A stretch of 64,000 nt of DNA. Source: an uncultured Oscillospiraceae bacterium. GTDB lineage: Bacteria; Bacillota; Clostridia; Oscillospirales; Oscillospiraceae. Within the stretch, counting starts at the first letter, position 1. The number at the start of each line of letters is the position of its first letter. The notes under the pieces are model-generated. The model ran no database searches, was not told the origin of the DNA, and saw only the letters and a program-made list of their open reading frames with translations. Below are positions 7,505 to 16,107 of the stretch, in pieces. Both the position numbers and the translations under genes were made by a program. Where the stretch lies: assembly GCA_947631395.1 (NCBI GenBank), contig CANRLF010000005.1:1-64000 (forward strand). Reading direction: 5' to 3'.

Positions 7505-8809
7505 TCATCCTATTTTAACTGCCTCCGGGCGCTCCTCGGGGTCGGGGATGTCCACGCTTTCGATGTCCGCGCCGACCTTGCGGAGCTTTTCAACCAGGTC
7601 CTCATAGCCCCGCTCGATGTAGTCCACGCCCTCGATCTCCGTGACGCCCTGGGCGCAGAGGCCCGCAATGACCATGGCCGCCCCGGCCCTCAGGTCACAG
7701 GCCTTCAGCGGCGCGCCGGTCAGGCGCTCCACACCCTCGATTATGGCCCTTCGGCCGTCCACGGTGATATTGGCGCCCATCTTCAACAGCTCATTTACAT
7801 ATTTATATCTGGTGTCCCATACGCCCTCGGTTATGACGCTGGTCCCGTGGGCCAGGCACAGCACCGTGGCTATCTGGGGTTGCATGTCCGTGGGAAAGCC
7901 CGGATAGGGGAGGGTCTTTACGTTTATCCGGCGCAGAGGCCCGGAGCGGCTGACCAGCATCTGGTCCTCGCCCTCCTCCACACGGACGCCCATCTCCTCC
8001 AACTTTCCGGTGATGCAGTCCATGTGCTTGGGGATCACGTTCTTTATAAGGAGACTCCCGCCCGCGCCCGCCACGGCGGCCATATATGTGCCGGCCTCGA
8101 TCTGGTCGGGTATTAGGGCGTAGGTCCCGCCGGAGAGCCTCTCAACGCCGCGTACCTTTATGACGTTGGTGCCGGCCCCGCGGATGTCCGCGCCCATGGC
8201 GTTGAGGAAGTTCGCCACGTCCACGATGTGCGGCTCACGGGCCACGTTCTCGATGCGCGTGATTCCGCTGGCGAAGGTGGCGGCGAGCATTATATTTATG
8301 GTGGCGCCGACGCTTGCCACGTCCAGATAAATATCCGCCCCGTGAAGATGCCCCTCGGGGGTGGTGGCCACAACAAGGCCGTTTTTAACCTCGACCTCGG
8401 CGCCCATTGCGATAAAGCCCTTAACGTGTTGGTCAATGGGCCGCACGGAGCCGAAGTTGCATCCGCCGGGCATCGCCACCACGGCCTGGCCGAACCGGCC
8501 GAGGAGGGCCCCGATAAGGTAGTAGCTGGCCCTTATGCGGGTCATCATGTCAAAGTCCGCCCTGGCCCTGCGCACACCGGAGCAGTCGATGTCCATGGTG
8601 TGGCGGTCAACGGTCTTGACCTTGGCGCCCATGCGCTTCAGGATGTTTAGCAGCATGGTCACGTCGGATATTTGAGGGATATTTTCAATGCGGCAGGCCC
8701 CGTCCACCAGCATGGCGGCGGGGATAATGGCGACGGCGGCGTTCTTCGCTCCGCTGATCTCGACTTCGCCCTGAAGCGGCCTTCCGCCTTTGATAATGTA
8801 CTTTGTCAA
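7505..8809 (-). CDS. murA: UDP-N-acetylglucosamine 1-carboxyvinyltransferase MurA
   Basis: A 434-residue enzyme that transfers enolpyruvate from PEP to UDP-GlcNAc, the first committed step of peptidoglycan synthesis and the fosfomycin target. It has the two inverse alpha-beta domains of the EPSP-synthase fold, the N-terminal SGAKNAA motif, and the PGGCNFG loop with the catalytic, fosfomycin-reactive Cys at residue 117. Length is normal (about 420-435). Firmicutes often carry two paralogues, and sequence alone does not tell me whether this is MurAA or MurAB. It is the first gene of a probable murA-rlmH-pgcA transcript, with a promoter about 100 bases upstream. Confidence 0.97.
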   Translation of the reverse strand: MTKYIIKGGRPLQGEVEISGAKNAAVAIIPAAMLVDGACRIENIPQISDVTMLLNILKRMGAKVKTVDRHTMDIDCSGVRRARADFDMMTRIRASYYLIGALLGRFGQAVVAMPGGCNFGSVRPIDQHVKGFIAMGAEVEVKNGLVVATTPEGHLHGADIYLDVASVGATINIMLAATFASGITRIENVAREPHIVDVANFLNAMGADIRGAGTNVIKVRGVERLSGGTYALIPDQIEAGTYMAAVAGAGGSLLIKNVIPKHMDCITGKLEEMGVRVEEGEDQMLVSRSGPLRRINVKTLPYPGFPTDMQPQIATVLCLAHGTSVITEGVWDTRYKYVNELLKMGANITVDGRRAIIEGVERLTGAPLKACDLRAGAAMVIAGLCAQGVTEIEGVDYIERGYEDLVEKLRKVGADIESVDIPDPEERPEAVKIG

Positions 8810-8907
8810 AGGCTCACCTTCCTAAAAATCATCTGTACTTACCGTAATTATACCCCAAACGGAGGGTAAAATCCCGGTGAAAAATAAAAAAGAGACATGT
8901 TTCATTA

Positions 8908-8936
8908 ATTATAACATCTGCTGTGAAATTTTGCAA
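8908..8936 (-). promoter_or_regulatory. Promoter of murA
   Basis: TTGCAA, 17 bases, TATAAT with a TGT extension just before the -10 (extended -10 type), on the minus strand. Confidence 0.7.
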
Positions 8937-8987
8937 CTGATTTTAACAATTATGACAGATAACCCCCATCCGGGGCGGTGTAGGGGA

Positions 8988-9016
8988 TTGACGGAGCGGG
9001 GCAAAAGTAATATATT
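8988..9016 (+). promoter_or_regulatory. Promoter of mrp
   Basis: TTGACG, 17 bases, TATATT. It lies 33 bases before the mrp start, and the gap contains a GGAGGA ribosome site. Confidence 0.65.
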
Positions 9017-9049
9017 ATTATCAGTAAAATCACTGAAGGAGGACCTGAA

Positions 9050-9877
9050 ATGAGCGAAGAATGTACACATGACTGCTCCACCTGCGCGGCCAACTGCGCC
9101 AGCCGCGAGCAGAAAAATGAGGACCCCAAGGCGGGCAACCCCTCATCAAACGTCAAAAAGGTCATCGCCGTGGTGTCCGGCAAGGGCGGCGTGGGGAAGA
9201 GCATGGTCACGAGCCTGCTCGCCTGCGCCATGGCCCGCCGCGGCAAGAGCGTTGCCATAATGGACGCGGACATCACCGGCCCGTCCATACCCAAGACCTT
9301 CGGCATAGCCATGCGGGCCATGGGCGCGGAGGAGGGCATCATCCCCGCCGAGACCAGGACCGGCATCGAGCTTATGAGCATGAACCTGCTCCTGGACGAC
9401 CCCTCTGACCCCGTGGTGTGGCGCGGTCCCATCATCGGCGGCGTTGTCCAGCAGTTCTGGAAGGAAGTATACTGGGGGGACGTGGACTATATGTTCGTCG
9501 ACATGCCTCCCGGAACGGGCGACGTGCCCCTGACGGTGTTCCAGTCCCTGCCCGTGGACGGCATCGTCGTGGTCACCACTCCCCAGGACCTGGTGTCCAT
9601 GGTGGTTGAAAAGGCCGTGAAGATGGCCGGGCTCATGGATATTCCCATCCTGGGCGTGGTGGAGAATATGGCCTGGTTTGAGTGCCCCGACTGCCATAAG
9701 CGCCACTATATCTACGGCCAGAGCCACCTCGACGCCCTCTGCAAGGCCCACGGCATAAGCGTGATCTCACGCCTGCCCATGGACCCCGCTGTCACCGCCG
9801 CCGCCGACGCCGGCGACATCGAGGCCGTTGAGACCAACATGCTCGACGAGGTCCTGTCCGCCGTGGAGAAGGCGTAA
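9050..9877 (+). CDS. mrp: Mrp/NBP35-family Fe-S cluster carrier ATPase
   Basis: A 275-residue cytosolic P-loop ATPase of the ApbC/Nbp35 type that holds and delivers Fe-S clusters. The N-terminus carries closely spaced cysteines (CTHDCSTCAANC), the deviant Walker A is SGKGGVGKS, and DADITGPSIP and DMPPGTGD follow as in Mrp. CPDCHK near residue 215 gives the CxxC that binds the bridging cluster in the dimer. The start has GGAGGACCTGAA before ATG and its own promoter. It is monocistronic as far as I can see; interspersed repeats fill the space after it. Confidence 0.93.
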   Translation: MSEECTHDCSTCAANCASREQKNEDPKAGNPSSNVKKVIAVVSGKGGVGKSMVTSLLACAMARRGKSVAIMDADITGPSIPKTFGIAMRAMGAEEGIIPAETRTGIELMSMNLLLDDPSDPVVWRGPIIGGVVQQFWKEVYWGDVDYMFVDMPPGTGDVPLTVFQSLPVDGIVVVTTPQDLVSMVVEKAVKMAGLMDIPILGVVENMAWFECPDCHKRHYIYGQSHLDALCKAHGISVISRLPMDPAVTAAADAGDIEAVETNMLDEVLSAVEKA

Positions 9878-9884
9878 GCCCCTT

Positions 9885-9925
9885 CAGTCTCGCTGCGCTC
9901 GACAGCTCCCCCAAAGGGGGAGCCA
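9885..9925 (+). repeat. Interspersed repeat, unit A
   Basis: A 41-base unit: CAGTCTCGCTGCGCTCGACA followed by the hairpin GCTCCCCC-AAA-GGGGGAGC. A near copy occurs inverted at 60137-60180, and a diverged copy follows eight bases downstream. Confidence 0.85.
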
Positions 9926-9932
9926 GACCCCT

Positions 9933-9980
9933 CAGTTACGGGCTTTACCCGTGACAGCTCCCCTTTAAAAAGGGGAGCCA
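9933..9980 (+). repeat. Interspersed repeat, unit B
   Basis: A 48-base relative of unit A with the same plan: CAGT, a small stem (ACGGG...CCCGT), then ACAGCTCCCC...GGGGAGCCA as a hairpin. The two units are tandem in the mrp-isomerase gap. Confidence 0.85.
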
Positions 9981-10018
9981 AAACGGAAGATTTATTTTAA
10001 TTATAAGGAGGTACCACC

Positions 10019-11497
10019 ATGTCCCCGAATATCCCCGAGGTCAAGCTTGGCATCGTGGCGGTCAGCCGCGACTGCTTTCCCATCGCCCTCTCCACCCAGA
10101 GAAGAAAGAACATAGTCGCCGCCTACAAGGGCGAGCTCTACGAGTGCCCCGTAACCGTGGAGAACGAGCTTGACGCCCTCAAGGCCGTGGCCGATGTCAC
10201 CGCCGCCGGGTGCAACGCCTTAGTCGTGTTCCTTGGCAACTTCGGCCCCGAGACGCCGGAGACCCTTATCGCCCAGAAATTCGGCGGCCCCTGCATGTAC
10301 GTATCCGCCGCCGAGGGCGACGGGGATCTGATAAACGGCCGCGGCGACGCCTACTGCGGTATGCTCAACTGCTCGTACAATCTGGGTATGCGCCACTTAA
10401 AGGCGTATATCCCCGAGTACCCCGTGGGGACGTGTGACGACATCGTGAGGATGATCGGCGACTTCGTGCCCGTGGCCAGGGCCGTCATCGGCGTCAGGAA
10501 CCTGAAGATAATCACCTTCGGTCCCCGGCCCCAGGACTTCTTCGCCTGCAACGCGCCCATAAAGGGCCTATACGAGCTGGGCGTGGAGATAGAGGAGAAC
10601 TCCGAGCTCGACCTTCTCGTGAGCTATAAGGCCCACGAGGACGACCCGAGGATCCCCGATGTATGCCAGGACATGGCAAAGGAGATGGGGGAGGGCCGTT
10701 ACTTCCCGGAGATGAACCGGCGCCTTGCCCAGTTTGAGCTCACCCTCCTTGACTGGGCGGAGAAGCACCGGGGCGCCAGGAAGTACGTGGCCTTCGCCAA
10801 CAAGTGCTGGCCGGCTTTCCCGGAGAGCTTCGGCTTTGAGCCCTGCTATGTGAACTCCCGTCTCGCCGCCCGGGGCATACCCGTGGCCTGTGAGGTGGAC
10901 ATCTACGGGGCCCTTTCCGAGTACATAGGCGCCTGCGTCACCGCGGACGCCGTGACGCTCCTGGATATAAACAACTCCGTGCCTCAGTATATCTACGACG
11001 AGGACATAAAGGGCAAGTATGACTGCGCCCTCACCGACACCTTCATGGGCTTCCACTGCGGCAACACGCCGGAGTGCAAGATGTGCGAGAGCCGCGCCAT
11101 CAAGTACCAGCTCATCCAGCACCGGCTCTTAGAGCCCGAGGGGAGCGAACCGGACTTCACCCGTGGCACCCTGGAGGGCGACATCGCCCCCGGGGACATC
11201 ACCTTCTACCGCCTCCAGTGCGACAGCGAGGGGAACCTTCGCTCCTACGTGGCCGAGGGCCGTGTCCTGCCCGTGGCAACCCGCAGCTTCGGCGGCATCG
11301 GCGTATTCGCCATCCCTGAGATGGGCCGCTTCTACCGCCACGTGCTCATCGAGAAGCGTTACCCCCACCACGGGGCCGTGGCCTTCGCCCACTGCGGCAA
11401 GGCGCTTTTCGAGGTGATGAAATTCCTGGGCGTGAAGGACATATCCTACAACCGTCCCAGGAGCCTGCCGTACCCCACGGAGAACCCCTGGGGATAA
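10019..11497 (+). CDS. L-fucose/L-arabinose isomerase family protein
   Basis: A 492-residue cytosolic protein of the fucose/arabinose isomerase superfamily, metal-dependent enzymes that interconvert aldoses and ketoses. Family-like segments are VVFLGNFGPETPETL, the KCWPAFPESFG region and CEVDIYGALSEYIG, followed by a Cys-rich HCGNTPECKMCES stretch. The start follows a perfect AAGGAGG. The substrate is not clear: it is not a typical AraA or FucI, and no sugar transporter or kinase is adjacent. It is followed after 30 bases by the rRNA methyltransferase gene, so they may share a transcript. Confidence 0.8.
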   Translation: MSPNIPEVKLGIVAVSRDCFPIALSTQRRKNIVAAYKGELYECPVTVENELDALKAVADVTAAGCNALVVFLGNFGPETPETLIAQKFGGPCMYVSAAEGDGDLINGRGDAYCGMLNCSYNLGMRHLKAYIPEYPVGTCDDIVRMIGDFVPVARAVIGVRNLKIITFGPRPQDFFACNAPIKGLYELGVEIEENSELDLLVSYKAHEDDPRIPDVCQDMAKEMGEGRYFPEMNRRLAQFELTLLDWAEKHRGARKYVAFANKCWPAFPESFGFEPCYVNSRLAARGIPVACEVDIYGALSEYIGACVTADAVTLLDINNSVPQYIYDEDIKGKYDCALTDTFMGFHCGNTPECKMCESRAIKYQLIQHRLLEPEGSEPDFTRGTLEGDIAPGDITFYRLQCDSEGNLRSYVAEGRVLPVATRSFGGIGVFAIPEMGRFYRHVLIEKRYPHHGAVAFAHCGKALFEVMKFLGVKDISYNRPRSLPYPTENPWG

Positions 11498-11527
11498 GCA
11501 AAGCCTTCCGGAGGGGAGTGAGAAAGC

Positions 11528-12751
11528 ATGAAGGACCGGGGATACCCGCAATTTACCGTGAGCTCCAAGGGCGCCCGCTGGCTTGAGACCGGCCACCCCT
11601 GGCTTTACGAGAGCGACATCGTGGCCTCCCCGGAGTGCGAGAACGGCGCTCTGGCTGACGTCATAAGCGAAAAGGGCAGATACCTGGGCACGGGGCTGGT
11701 CTCGAAAAAGAGCAAGATCAGGGTGCGTATAGTCTCCCGCAACGCCAATGACAAATTCGACGGGACGTTCTGGGAGAGGCGCGTGCGCTACGCCTGGGAG
11801 TACCGCAAGGCGGTGATGGGCCCGGACACCGGCTGTTGCCGGGTGATATTCGGCGAGGCCGACGGCTTCCCGGGCCTCACGGTGGACAGATTTTCAAATC
11901 TCCTGTCGGTCCAGACCCTTTCCTACGGCATGGACAGGCTCAGGGACGTGATCCTCCCCCTCATCGTGAAGGTCCTCCGGGCCGACGGCCAGGTGATAGA
12001 CGGCGTGTTCCGCAGGGACGACCTGCCCGCCAGGGCCCTGGAGGGCCTGGAGGAATACAAGGGCTGGTACGACCTCCCCGGCGAGAAGCGCCCGGAAAGC
12101 CCCGTGACGGAGATACGCGAAAACGGCATATATTACTCCGTGGACGTGGAAAACGGCCAAAAGACCGGCTTTTTCCTGGACCAGAAATATAACCGCAGGG
12201 CGGTGGCCGGGATAGCCGCCGGCAGGAGAGTCCTGGACTGCTTCACCCACACCGGATCCTTCGCCCTGAACGCCGCCCTGGGCGGGGCGGAGCGGGTGAC
12301 GGCCGTGGACGTGTCCGAGACCGCCCTCGACATGGCCCGCCGCAACGCCGAGAGGAACGGCCTTTCGGACAGGATCGACTTTGAGCGGGCCGACGTGTTC
12401 GACCTGCTGACGGAGCTTTCAAACGCCGGCCGGCGCGACTACGATCTGATCATCCTTGACCCCCCGGCCTTCACAAAATCCCGCGGCACCGCGGACAGCG
12501 CCTACCGGGGATATAAGGAGATAAACTACCGGGCGATGGGCCTCCTGCCCCGTGGCGGATACCTCTGTACCGCCTCCTGCAGTCACTTCATGCCCATGGT
12601 CCAGTTCGAGCGTATGCTCCGCGAGGCCGCCCACGACGCCAAACGCGAGCTCCGTGAGGTCGAGGTCCGCAAACAGTCCCCCGACCACCCCATCCTCTGG
12701 ACCGCCCCGGAAACGGAATACTTAAAATTCTACATTTTCCAGATAATATAA
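11528..12751 (+). CDS. rlmI: RlmI-type SAM-dependent 23S rRNA cytosine methyltransferase
   Basis: A 407-residue protein with an N-terminal PUA domain (residues ~5-80, GHPWLYESDI) and a C-terminal class I methyltransferase domain. SAM-binding segments are VLDCFTHTGSFALNAALGGA and AVDVS; the catalytic motifs are LDPPAFTKS and TASCSHFM, whose Cys is the expected nucleophile for 5-methylcytosine. This matches RlmI (23S m5C1962) and its Gram-positive relatives; the exact target base is inferred. The length fits RlmI (~396). GGAGGGGAG precedes the ATG. A strong terminator follows at once. Confidence 0.85.
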   Translation: MKDRGYPQFTVSSKGARWLETGHPWLYESDIVASPECENGALADVISEKGRYLGTGLVSKKSKIRVRIVSRNANDKFDGTFWERRVRYAWEYRKAVMGPDTGCCRVIFGEADGFPGLTVDRFSNLLSVQTLSYGMDRLRDVILPLIVKVLRADGQVIDGVFRRDDLPARALEGLEEYKGWYDLPGEKRPESPVTEIRENGIYYSVDVENGQKTGFFLDQKYNRRAVAGIAAGRRVLDCFTHTGSFALNAALGGAERVTAVDVSETALDMARRNAERNGLSDRIDFERADVFDLLTELSNAGRRDYDLIILDPPAFTKSRGTADSAYRGYKEINYRAMGLLPRGGYLCTASCSHFMPMVQFERMLREAAHDAKRELREVEVRKQSPDHPILWTAPETEYLKFYIFQII

Positions 12752-12781
12752 AAAATCGTCCCCAACCGGGGGCGATTTTTT
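12750..12781. terminator. Bidirectional terminator
   Basis: A 14-bp stem of AAAAAATCG plus TCCCC pairing with GGGGGCGATTTTTT around an AACC loop. It separates the rlmI-like gene from the convergent ABC transporter operon. A near-identical hairpin occurs at 17500-17527. Confidence 0.9.
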
Positions 12782-12830
12782 ATATTATTTGCCGCTTTGT
12801 CAGCTCCGCGGGCCAAAGCCCGGACTTCGG

Positions 12831-13502
12831 CTATCCCTGAGTCACCACACCGTCCTCAATGCTTATGACCTTGTCCGCCATACTGACGATCTCCGGGTTG
12901 TGGGTGACGACGATCAGGGTTTGGCCGTATTTGGCGGCGCAGGAGGTGAGGAGGGCCATGGTCTCGTCGCCTGTTCGTTTGTCCAGATTTCCCGTGGGCT
13001 CATCGGCAAATATGAGCTTAGGCTTTGCCAGTACGCACCGGGCTATGGCCACCCGCTGCTGTTCACCGCCGGACAGCTCCACGGGATATTTGCGCAGCTT
13101 GCCATGGATGCCAAGGGCCTGGGTGATCTCCTCGAAGAACGCCTCGTCAGGCCGCCTGCCGTCAAGCGTCAGCGGCATACATATGTTCGCCTTCACGTTG
13201 TAGTCCTCAAGAAGGTTGTACTGCTGGAATATGAACCCCATGGTCCGCCGCCGGAAGGCGGACATCCTGTCGTCGGAGTAGGAGTACAGGTCCGTCCCGT
13301 CCACGGTGACACGCCCGCCGGTGGGGCGGTCCAGGCCGCTGAGAGCGTGCAGGAGTGTGGACTTGCCCGACCCGCTCCGGCCGGTTATGGCGTAAAAGAC
13401 GCCCTCTTCCAGGTCAAGGTTTACGTTTTTCAAAGCCGGCACGTCGCCGGAGGACGTCTTGTAGGTCTTACACAGTTCCCGCGCTTGTAATATCGTGGAC
13501 AT
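12831..13502 (-). CDS. ABC transporter ATPase (MacB/LolD/BceA type)
   Basis: A 223-residue ATPase. Walker A is GRSGSGKST, the Q-loop is [14 protein letters not shown], the signature is LSGGEQQR, Walker B is [12 protein letters not shown] and the H-loop is VVTHNP. This subclass works with FtsX-fold permeases as mechanotransmission pumps handling lipoproteins, antimicrobial peptides or envelope signals. Its start overlaps the permease gene by 35 bases, so the two are translationally coupled and form one transporter. The operon lies directly downstream of a BlaI/BlaR1 pair and a LytTR/GHKL two-component pair, as expected for an inducible envelope-stress or peptide-export pump. The cargo is unknown. 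Confidence 0.93.
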   Translation of the reverse strand: MSTILQARELCKTYKTSSGDVPALKNVNLDLEEGVFYAITGRSGSGKSTLLHALSGLDRPTGGRVTVDGTDLYSYSDDRMSAFRRRTMGFIFQQYNLLEDYNVKANICMPLTLDGRRPDEAFFEEITQALGIHGKLRKYPVELSGGEQQRVAIARCVLAKPKLIFADEPTGNLDKRTGDETMALLTSCAAKYGQTLIVVTHNPEIVSMADKVISIEDGVVTQG

Positions 13503-15951
13503 CGTCCGCGCCTCCTTTCAAAAGCCCGTATTTGGATATTACGGCCAGCATGAACAATATGATCGCGCCGGCGAGGACAGCCGAAATATAGTAGGCGCGG
13601 TATTGCCTTGTGAAATTGAGCAAGACGCCGGAAAACAGCCGCTTTAACAGGGGAACGTCCCCCTGCCCGGAGGCGGCAGACGACGTAAGCTCACTGTACA
13701 CATTCCACGCGGCGTGGAGCAGACAGCCGAGGACGACACAGGTAAGACTCCTTATCGCCGCGACCTTCAAAAGACGCGATCTCACCTGCCGCATGGACAT
13801 ACCCAGCGTCCTCAGAAGGCCAAACCGAAGCCTCTCCTGATCGGCCTCCAACGACATGATGCTCCACAGAATCATCACCGAAACCAGCACCGTGCATAAG
13901 CCAACGGAAACGGCGAGTATAAGCGTCTGCTGACTGAGCTGTATGATGCCTTGATATATGTTGCGGTTGTTGCTAAAGCTCCAGTCCATCGAAAAACACA
14001 GATGCTCAAGAGAGATGTCCGTAGACAGATCCTTCGCGCTGCGGTCCGCAACGAGATAAACCGTGCCGTAACTGTATTCATCTCCCGTTTTGAGATTTCC
14101 CCACCGTTTTCCCGGCTCCATTGAAGCGAGGATGCTTTCAACAAAGGCGTGGGAGCATATGACAGTGTAGGGCTCAAAGGGTCTGGTGCGGTTGGCTGTG
14201 CCGGTGGGCTTGGCGGTGGATCTTGCCGGGACCTCCACGGACAGCAGAAAGTTGCCCCCGCCGTTTTTGCCGTCATATACGGAGATAACGCACGTCTCAG
14301 ACAGCCGCGCCGCATCCTCGGGAACAACGATAAAGACGAACTCCCCCCGATGGAAAGACTCCCGTTGGGCGGCGCTTTTGAAGGAAAATGTGTTTGACCA
14401 GGCATTCTCGTCGATCGCGTACAGCTCTACCGCCATTTCGTCCTCGCCGGACAATGAAAGCTTGACGGGGAGACTGTTGAAGCCGTCCAGCGACGCCACC
14501 CCGGGGACCGAGCCAAATAGCTCCATATCCTCTTCGGAGATGCCGTTGTCGTCTTTGACCTTGTAACAGGGATACGACATGTAGGAGTCTATCATAACGT
14601 GCTGGGATGGGTAGGAAAGTGTGGCGTACAGCGCCGCAAACACGGCAAGGCTCCTAAGTACAATGACAAGTCCGGACCGAAAGCGCCTGACCCACAGAGC
14701 TCTGCGGTTTTGCATCTTGAACCTGCCGGTCAGGGGCATACGCACAGCCGCCGCGAACACCAGAAACCTTGAAAGGAGGACGGCAAAGGCCCATAGCGCC
14801 GCCAAGCGAAAGACGGCCCGCCAGGGTATGACCACCCAGACATGGACGGAGGAGCCGTGAAATACGGATAATTTCAGCGCCGCCCAAGTCGCCGCCGCTC
14901 CGACCGCCCCACCCAAAACAGTTGCCGGGATACACACAAGAACGGTCTCGCACATAATGAGACCCAGGAGCTTCCAGCGTGACGCGCCAATGGCGCGGAA
15001 TACCGCGTAGGTGTGGACTTCGCGGGGATATTGGAGGATGTAGATACACAACACCGCGAACAGAGTCACCGCGAGTATCAGATATTGATACACGGTCTCA
15101 GAGGATCCCCCATGAATATCAGGGTAAGCGAAATGATTGTAGGAGGCTGTCCGGTCCTCGTGATCTTGCCGGGAGGATCTTAAATATTTGTTTGTTTCAA
15201 GTATCACATTGCTGTTGCTGCCGTCCCCTTTGGCAGTAAAAAAGTACTGGCTCAGTGAGAATACGGGATTTGAATGTGACGAAATAAAATTTTCACTGAT
15301 TTTCGCCATAATAGCTTCGCCGGCCGGAGCTGTGACCACCGCACCCACCAATGGCAGATTATCCCTGTTCGAGTTCAGCACCCACAGTCGGCTGTAATCG
15401 TGGATGATGCCGCAAACCTCAAGGGTGATTGGAGTCTCGAACGTGCGCTGAAGCTCATCCGTCAAGATGTCATCCCAACCCACATGGGTAAATCCCGCTA
15501 TATTCAGCGTTATTTCCTGACCGCACACGTTTTCATAGCCCAGATGCCTGAGCAAACCCGCCTCAACGGCGACCTCATTATCCGCCTGAGGCCAACGGCC
15601 CTCGTCCAGGGTCAATCTGCCTATTTCAGTATAGCCCTCGTCCAGGTGGCCGACGCCGTATTTCACGGCCGTATCAGGTATGCTCGCTTCCCCGTAAAGT
15701 ATCGCCGTTCCGACATCGTCGAACCACTCCTGACCTGACAGCCATTGAACATCCCCGTCCTTTCCGTTGGGGATGGCCCCAAACCACGCGCCGTATGTAT
15801 TCAGCCGGAACTCGGCGTTCGTTTTTGAGATACTGCCCAAGAGCGAAAGCGACACGATCCCGGCGGCAAAGGATACAGCCAACGCCGCCAACGTCAGCAG
15901 AGTCGCCCGCCGTTTCCTCACAAGTCCTGAGAGAGCAAGTGAAAAAGCCAC
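13468..15951 (-). CDS. FtsX-domain ABC permease, two-domain
   Basis: An 827-residue membrane protein with an N-terminal helix (~17-40), a long extracytoplasmic domain, three helices (~285-400) forming a first FtsX unit, a helix near 425 and a second exported domain, then three more helices (~685-815) forming a second FtsX unit. The YPREVHTYAVFRAIGAS and RLRFGLLRTLGMSMRQV segments are the FtsX coupling regions that contact the ATPase. Two large outside domains distinguish it from BceB, which has one. It is co-encoded with the downstream ATPase. A consensus promoter with a GC dyad lies about 110 bases upstream, so it can be expressed apart from blaR1. Confidence 0.9.
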   Translation of the reverse strand: MAFSLALSGLVRKRRATLLTLAALAVSFAAGIVSLSLLGSISKTNAEFRLNTYGAWFGAIPNGKDGDVQWLSGQEWFDDVGTAILYGEASIPDTAVKYGVGHLDEGYTEIGRLTLDEGRWPQADNEVAVEAGLLRHLGYENVCGQEITLNIAGFTHVGWDDILTDELQRTFETPITLEVCGIIHDYSRLWVLNSNRDNLPLVGAVVTAPAGEAIMAKISENFISSHSNPVFSLSQYFFTAKGDGSNSNVILETNKYLRSSRQDHEDRTASYNHFAYPDIHGGSSETVYQYLILAVTLFAVLCIYILQYPREVHTYAVFRAIGASRWKLLGLIMCETVLVCIPATVLGGAVGAAATWAALKLSVFHGSSVHVWVVIPWRAVFRLAALWAFAVLLSRFLVFAAAVRMPLTGRFKMQNRRALWVRRFRSGLVIVLRSLAVFAALYATLSYPSQHVMIDSYMSYPCYKVKDDNGISEEDMELFGSVPGVASLDGFNSLPVKLSLSGEDEMAVELYAIDENAWSNTFSFKSAAQRESFHRGEFVFIVVPEDAARLSETCVISVYDGKNGGGNFLLSVEVPARSTAKPTGTANRTRPFEPYTVICSHAFVESILASMEPGKRWGNLKTGDEYSYGTVYLVADRSAKDLSTDISLEHLCFSMDWSFSNNRNIYQGIIQLSQQTLILAVSVGLCTVLVSVMILWSIMSLEADQERLRFGLLRTLGMSMRQVRSRLLKVAAIRSLTCVVLGCLLHAAWNVYSELTSSAASGQGDVPLLKRLFSGVLLNFTRQYRAYYISAVLAGAIILFMLAVISKYGLLKGGADDVHDITSAGTV

Positions 15952-16034
15952 TGTTCATTTCACCTCCCTGCGTTTATCCCAAGGCCCCTTTTAGGTAAGA
16001 TGTAGGGATTTATCCGGTATGTTTTCACGTAAAA

Positions 16035-16060
16035 TGCGGCCGCGATTTTACACGGCCGCA
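16035..16060. promoter_or_regulatory. GC dyad at the transcription start of the ABC operon
   Basis: TGCGGCCG and CGGCCGCA separated by 10 bases, starting at the -10 box and covering the expected start of transcription. It may be an operator or a 5' mRNA hairpin. Confidence 0.5.
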
Positions 16061-16088
16061 TTATATCATTGCCTGATTAAACTGTCAA
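16060..16088 (-). promoter_or_regulatory. Consensus sigma-A promoter of the ABC permease-ATPase genes
   Basis: TTGACA, 17 bases, TATAAT: a perfect match to the consensus, on the minus strand. AT-rich imperfect repeats (TTTATAGT, ATATTTATAT) lie just upstream, where an activator or repressor could bind. Confidence 0.85.
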
Positions 16089-16107
16089 TATAAATATTGA
16101 TATTTTA

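Noticed and set aside
13875-14405. Minus-strand 176-codon frame inside the ABC permease
   Set aside because: It is an alternative frame of the 827-residue permease, rich in Arg, Pro and Ser.
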